Shown piece after piece: positions 60,469-64,000 of a stretch of 64,000 nt of DNA (the stretch's first letter is position 1; each line of letters begins with the position of its first letter). The translations under genes and the position numbers were made by a program. A model generated the notes under the pieces. The model did no database searches. It saw only the letters and a list, made by a program, of their open reading frames with translations, and was not told the DNA's origin. The stretch comes from SXOA01 sp046153945 (GTDB lineage: Bacteria > Planctomycetota > Planctomycetia > Pirellulales > Pirellulaceae): contig JBJXFF010000114.1 in NCBI GenBank assembly GCA_046153945.1, positions 1 through 64,000 on the forward strand, written 5' to 3'.

Positions 60469-62826
60469 TCAGGGCTTTCCCCCATCGCCGCGGCGTTTGC
60501 GGAAGGGTTCGCTTTTGACGATTTCGACAACCAGCGTGGAGAAGCGATAGTTATCCTTCTCCACGGCATCTACTATCTTATCGACGGCGCAGCGGTCGTA
60601 ATACATCAGACCCCGTCCCAAGGCATAAGTGAGCAGTTTTTCCGACAAACAACGGGCAAAATCCCGTTTTCGCTTCTTCAGCACCTGCACCAGTTCCGCG
60701 GGGGTCTGGAATTTCTCTCCGCTAGGAAGTTTGGCAGACGAATCGATGGGAAGTTTGCCGTCCTTTTCCCGCCAACGACCAACGCCATCGTAATTCTCCA
60801 GACCAAAGCCAATCGCGTCCATCGTCTTGTGGCACGAAGCGCAAACCGCATTCTGGCGATGAATTTCGAGTTGCTGGCGAAGCGAGGCCTCCGGCGAGGC
60901 CTTTTGCGAGACCTCCAGACTTGGTATGTCCGGCGGCGGATCAGGCGGCGGCGAACCCAGGATGTTTTCCAGCACCCATTTACCTCGTTTCACCGGCGAG
61001 GTTCGTCCAGGATTGGAAGTGAGCGTCAGCACACTGGCGTGGGTCAAAACCCCGGCCCGCTTGCCGTCCTGAATGGAGACCCGACGAAAATCGTTGCCAA
61101 AGATGCTGAGAATGCCGTAGTGTTTCGCCAGACGTTCGTTGACGAACGTGAAGTCGCCGTCAATGAAGTCGAGGATGCTACGGTCTTCTTGAATGACGGC
61201 TTGCACGAACAATTCCGTTTCCCGCCGCATGTCCGCCTTGAGTTCCGGGGAGTAGCCAGGAAAAACCTTCGGGTCGGGCGTCACCGCGTCGAGCAAGCGA
61301 AGATTCAGCCATTGCATGGCGAAGTTTTGCACGAGTGCGTCCGAACGAGGGTCTTTGAGCAGCCTGCGAACATGGAGCGTAAGAATCCGTTCGTCCGTCA
61401 GGTTTCCATTCGTTGCGTCGGCAAACAATTCGTTGTCTGGGAGGCTGCTCCAAAGGAAATAGGAGAGCCGCGAAGCGAGTTCATAGTCGGCCAACTCGTG
61501 CTGAGTCTTGGAATCATCCGGCTTGGGATCGCGCTCAACGCGGAACAGGAAATGAGGAGAAACGAGAACTCCGGTGAGAGCGACTTGCATCGCCTGCTCG
61601 AAGGAATCCCCTCTGGCAACTGATTTTTTCACGAGGCTAGTGAACCGTCTGATTTCGTCGTCGGTTGCCTTTCGACGGAAGGCGCGACTGAGGAGGAACC
61701 GCAGGTTTTTCTCCGACGCTTCTCGAACGGAGACGTTGTCCCCAGGTCGCTGCTGAATGAGGTTGCGATGAGAGGCAGGGTACTCTTCGAGCTTAATGTC
61801 GAGCGGGCCGGAGATTTCCAGACTGTGGACATACAAATTGCGGTCCCGCTCTTTGGGATCCTTGTTGTCCTTGTCGTAAAAGTCGTTGATGAAGCGGGCC
61901 GCCAGTGCATGCTTGCCGGGGGTGAGTCGCTGGCGGATTTCGTAGGGTCTTTCCTTGTCTCGCGGCGCGTTGACGGAAAAGATTTTCACCTTTTTGCCAT
62001 CGAGCTGCATTTCGAGCTCCGGTGATTGGCCGCCCCCTTTGTCGCCGCTCGCCACGGCCCTGAGGGCGTATTCGCCTGCCCTGGGGACTGTGAATTCGCC
62101 CGTCACTCCCCCAGCCGAGTTAATGGCCCAGCGCCCGCCGCGCAACTCCGCGGCACCTTCGCCGCGAAGCGCATCGCCTTCTTTCGCTTCGTTGGCGATT
62201 TTCACGGGAGGGGTGGCGAGAATCGTCTTTTCCGCAATCGTCTCCGCGGCAGCCAGGTACTTTTCCATGAGGAGGGGCGGAAGAGAGAGGACATCGCCGA
62301 TGTTATCGAAGCCGCTCCCCACATCATCCGAGGGAAAATCGTCAGCTGGCTTGAAATCGACTCCGAGCAGGTCTCGCACCGTGTTGTTGTACTCCGCTCG
62401 ATTGAGACGGCGAATCGTGACCCGGCCGGGGTCAGGCGGAGCATCGCAATCAACATGATAGATCGTCCCCTCAATCCAGCGAATCAGCTTCTCGCGCTCC
62501 TCCTGGCTCGGCTGAGGCTTGTCGTCCGGTGGCATTGCGCCGGTGCGGAGCATGTCGATGACGGTCTTCCAGGTCTTTTCATCCTGGGCGACGAGTTCCA
62601 CGGTCTTGTACTTGTGAAACGCGACTTCCGACTCTTGTTTACTCGGGCCGTGGCAATCGAGGCAGAACTTTTTGACGAGCGGCACGACGTCGTCGCGATA
62701 GACATCGGCGAGAGCCCGCTTGGGAGCAGGTTTTGGATTTACGGCTGGAGCCTGCGCTCGAGATCGAGTGGCCAAAATGAGCGTCAGCAGGGCGATGAGT
62801 AATGGAAGTTGAAACGCGTTGCGCAT
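60469..62826 (-). CDS. DUF1587/1592/1588/1585 planctomycete cytochrome protein
   Basis: A 785-residue exported protein. The signal peptide (MRNAFQLPLLIALLTLILAT) is followed by one heme site in KFCLDCHGPSKQ (residues 54-65). DUF1587 follows (VTIRRLNRAEYNNTVRDLLG, DFPSDDVGSGFDNIG), then a carbohydrate-binding-like sandwich (230-360), DUF1595/1592 (RAFRRKATDDEIRRF, SPHFLFRVERDP, ASRLSYFLWSS), DUF1588 (GVLTHASVLTLTSNPGRTSP) and DUF1585 at the C-terminus (CASCHKTMDAIGFGLENYDG, giving a second CXXCH). It pairs with the DUF1552 gene downstream. Confidence 0.94.
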   Translation of the reverse strand: MRNAFQLPLLIALLTLILATRSRAQAPAVNPKPAPKRALADVYRDDVVPLVKKFCLDCHGPSKQESEVAFHKYKTVELVAQDEKTWKTVIDMLRTGAMPPDDKPQPSQEEREKLIRWIEGTIYHVDCDAPPDPGRVTIRRLNRAEYNNTVRDLLGVDFKPADDFPSDDVGSGFDNIGDVLSLPPLLMEKYLAAAETIAEKTILATPPVKIANEAKEGDALRGEGAAELRGGRWAINSAGGVTGEFTVPRAGEYALRAVASGDKGGGQSPELEMQLDGKKVKIFSVNAPRDKERPYEIRQRLTPGKHALAARFINDFYDKDNKDPKERDRNLYVHSLEISGPLDIKLEEYPASHRNLIQQRPGDNVSVREASEKNLRFLLSRAFRRKATDDEIRRFTSLVKKSVARGDSFEQAMQVALTGVLVSPHFLFRVERDPKPDDSKTQHELADYELASRLSYFLWSSLPDNELFADATNGNLTDERILTLHVRRLLKDPRSDALVQNFAMQWLNLRLLDAVTPDPKVFPGYSPELKADMRRETELFVQAVIQEDRSILDFIDGDFTFVNERLAKHYGILSIFGNDFRRVSIQDGKRAGVLTHASVLTLTSNPGRTSPVKRGKWVLENILGSPPPDPPPDIPSLEVSQKASPEASLRQQLEIHRQNAVCASCHKTMDAIGFGLENYDGVGRWREKDGKLPIDSSAKLPSGEKFQTPAELVQVLKKRKRDFARCLSEKLLTYALGRGLMYYDRCAVDKIVDAVEKDNYRFSTLVVEIVKSEPFRKRRGDGGKP

Positions 62827-62838
62827 GACTAAGGGCTT

Positions 62839-63630
62839 TCAGCAGGCACGCGAGATGATTCGCAGCATTTCCATTTGCAACGGCTGACTGGCGGAAGCGA
62901 GAAAGTCGGGATTGTTCAAGTCGAGCTGGCCGCCGCTGATGTGGCTGACGGTTCCGCCTGCTTCCTCGACCATGAGCAGACCCGCGGCGACATCCCAGAT
63001 TTTCACGCTGGTGGCCCAGTACGCGTCAAGTCTTCCTGCCGCCAGGTACGCGAGATTCAGCGCTGCCGAGCCGAGCCGGCGAACGGACTGACAGGAGTGC
63101 AAGGCCTCGACGAAGCGGCCAATTTCTACTGAGCCGCGGGGAACATTCGGCGCGAAACTGACCGCGACCATCGCCTGCTCCGCCGATGTGCAGCCGCTGG
63201 ACTCGATGCGCTTTCCGGCCAGAAATGCCCCTTCGCCTTTGACCGCATGGAAGAATTCGTTAGCGATGGGGTCGAACACGATTCCCAGAATCGTTTCCCC
63301 AGCCTTCTGCAAGGCAATCGTTACCGCAAAAGCCGGCATGTGGTGGACGTAATTGGCGGTCCCATCCAGCGGATCGACAATCCAGCGATACTCCGAATTG
63401 CCGCTGGTTTTCGTGGCCTCTGGGAAAGAAGCGTCCTCTTCCCCCAAAAAATCATGGTCCGGAAAGCGGCCAAGTAAGATGTCCCGAATGGCCTTCTGAG
63501 AGGCCACGTCGGCTTCGGTGACAAGGTCCCGCAGTCCTTTTTCCCGTGGAGTGAAACGGTGCTGCCAGTCGAGCAAAACTGCGCCGCCAGCCCTAGCCGC
63601 CTGCTCGCAAACACTTAGGAATTCACGCAT
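62839..63630 (-). CDS. inositol-monophosphatase-family phosphatase
   Basis: A 263-residue enzyme with all family motifs: DLVTEADVASQKAI, FLGEED (first metal ligand Glu), WIVDPLDGTANYVH (the DPLDGTxN motif) and the distal VKIWDVAAGLLMVEEAGG (the WD motif). It could hydrolyse inositol phosphate, 3'-phosphoadenosine phosphate or a related substrate. The ATG at 63630 is chosen at the start of the conserved helix. It follows the genome-edge noncoding unit and precedes the DUF1592 gene by 12 bp. Confidence 0.92.
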   Translation of the reverse strand: MREFLSVCEQAARAGGAVLLDWQHRFTPREKGLRDLVTEADVASQKAIRDILLGRFPDHDFLGEEDASFPEATKTSGNSEYRWIVDPLDGTANYVHHMPAFAVTIALQKAGETILGIVFDPIANEFFHAVKGEGAFLAGKRIESSGCTSAEQAMVAVSFAPNVPRGSVEIGRFVEALHSCQSVRRLGSAALNLAYLAAGRLDAYWATSVKIWDVAAGLLMVEEAGGTVSHISGGQLDLNNPDFLASASQPLQMEMLRIISRAC

Positions 63631-63809
63631 TAGGGCACATCGTGACGCGGTAGGACTGATCCAATCATCTCGTTCCAAGCGAGATTGATTATAGAGGACA
63701 AGTCAGCGAATTCCCATCCTCAGAAAAGTCCAGCCAAATTATGGGCAATTGGCGTTATGTGCTGCTAGTTTCTCGCTTCAGCGGCCAACAAAAAAATTCC
63801 ACAAAAAGC

Positions 63810-63837
63810 TGGACATAAGAAACAATCCTGATATGAT
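63810..63837 (+). promoter_or_regulatory. sigma-70-like promoter
   Basis: TGGACA (63810-63815) and TATGAT (63832-63837) are separated by 16 bp. It reads away from the phosphatase gene towards the terminator at 63927. Confidence 0.5.
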
Positions 63838-63843
63838 GAATCG

Positions 63844-63964
63844 CGGAGTCAAGACAAGAGACCAAGTTACGGATTCATAACTTCATACCGGTTGGTTGGT
63901 TCATTTAGGCCTCTTCTCTGTTCCGGCCCCGCCGTTTACGCAAGTGAGCGGCGGGGTTTTTTTT
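63844..63964 (+). ncRNA. candidate small RNA or leader between a promoter and a strong terminator
   Basis: About 120 bases between the predicted start point and a textbook terminator contain no open frame with a ribosome-binding site. Unrelated to families I know. Alternatively it could be the end of a leader regulating a downstream gene outside the window. Confidence 0.35.
63927..63964 (+). terminator. Rho-independent terminator
   Basis: CCCCGCCG and CGGCGGGG form a perfect 8-bp GC stem with a 14-base loop, followed by eight Ts. A second small stem GCGTCCCA/TGGGACGC lies at 63969-63990. Confidence 0.9.
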
Positions 63965-64000
63965 ATGCGCGTCCCAATAACATGGGACGCGGCGACAACC

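Overview
The window looks like chromosomal DNA from a member of the Planctomycetota, roughly 60% GC. The evidence is the set of protein families largely confined to that group: a PSCyt1/PSD1 (DUF1549/DUF1553) cytochrome protein with a DUF1501 partner, a DUF1552 protein beside a DUF1587/1592/1588/1585 cytochrome protein, a beta-propeller/HEAT/cytochrome c protein, PQQ-propeller proteins opening with a GDWPQWRGP motif, MJ0042-type zinc ribbons, and many secreted proteins of unknown role. I cannot assign a genus. House-keeping anchors are guaA, rnpB and tRNA-Pro(GGG).

Layout. 0-8 kb: DUF1501 gene (cut by the window edge), a toxin-antitoxin pair, a large PSCyt1 protein, a zinc-ribbon/SUFU protein and a secreted CehA/McbA-type PHP hydrolase. 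8-13 kb: an accessory stretch with an AAA ATPase + TOPRIM-like pair (candidate defence module), a VapBC pair whose toxin has an in-frame amber codon, and about 1.3 kb of gene-free repeat DNA. 13-23 kb: a SulP-STAS transporter with a C-terminal PII-like domain, an S41 protease, L-2-hydroxyglutarate oxidase, a MazF-type module, rnpB, a ribbon-helix-helix protein, a HEAT protein, tRNA-Pro and a beta-CASP metallo-beta-lactamase. 24-32 kb: a PQQ/EF-hand protein, an enolase-superfamily plus DapA-superfamily pair, a Gfo/Idh/MocA dehydrogenase, guaA and a RelE/ParE-type module. 32-48 kb: secreted or periplasmic catabolic-looking proteins, nearly all on the minus strand. 47.8-51 kb: a second accessory patch with a JAMM-like protein and small partner, a DUF6998-type PD-(D/E)XK protein, small zinc-binding and unknown proteins, and hairpin-rich DNA. 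51-59 kb: a tight four-gene minus-strand redox operon. 59-64 kb: the DUF1552/DUF1592 pair, an inositol-monophosphatase-family gene, and a promoter-terminator unit that may encode a small RNA.

The strongest candidate for an undescribed system is the 50,957-58,973 operon. In transcription order it encodes a membrane protein with two evenly spaced His pairs (b-type cytochrome-like), a membrane-anchored cytochrome with 15 predicted heme sites, a NuoE-NuoF fusion that should oxidise NADH, and an iron-sulfur protein joining a HoxU/NuoG-like front, two cyclic-nucleotide-binding domains and a DmsB/NarH-like ferredoxin tail. No hydrogenase, molybdoenzyme or quinone-reducing large subunit is encoded beside it. 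I infer a nucleotide-gated NADH:multiheme-cytochrome oxidoreductase. Secondary candidates are the ATPase/TOPRIM pair, the SulP-PII fusion, the 47.8-50.2 kb cluster and the diverged repeat family at 12.2, 12.8 and 50.4 kb.
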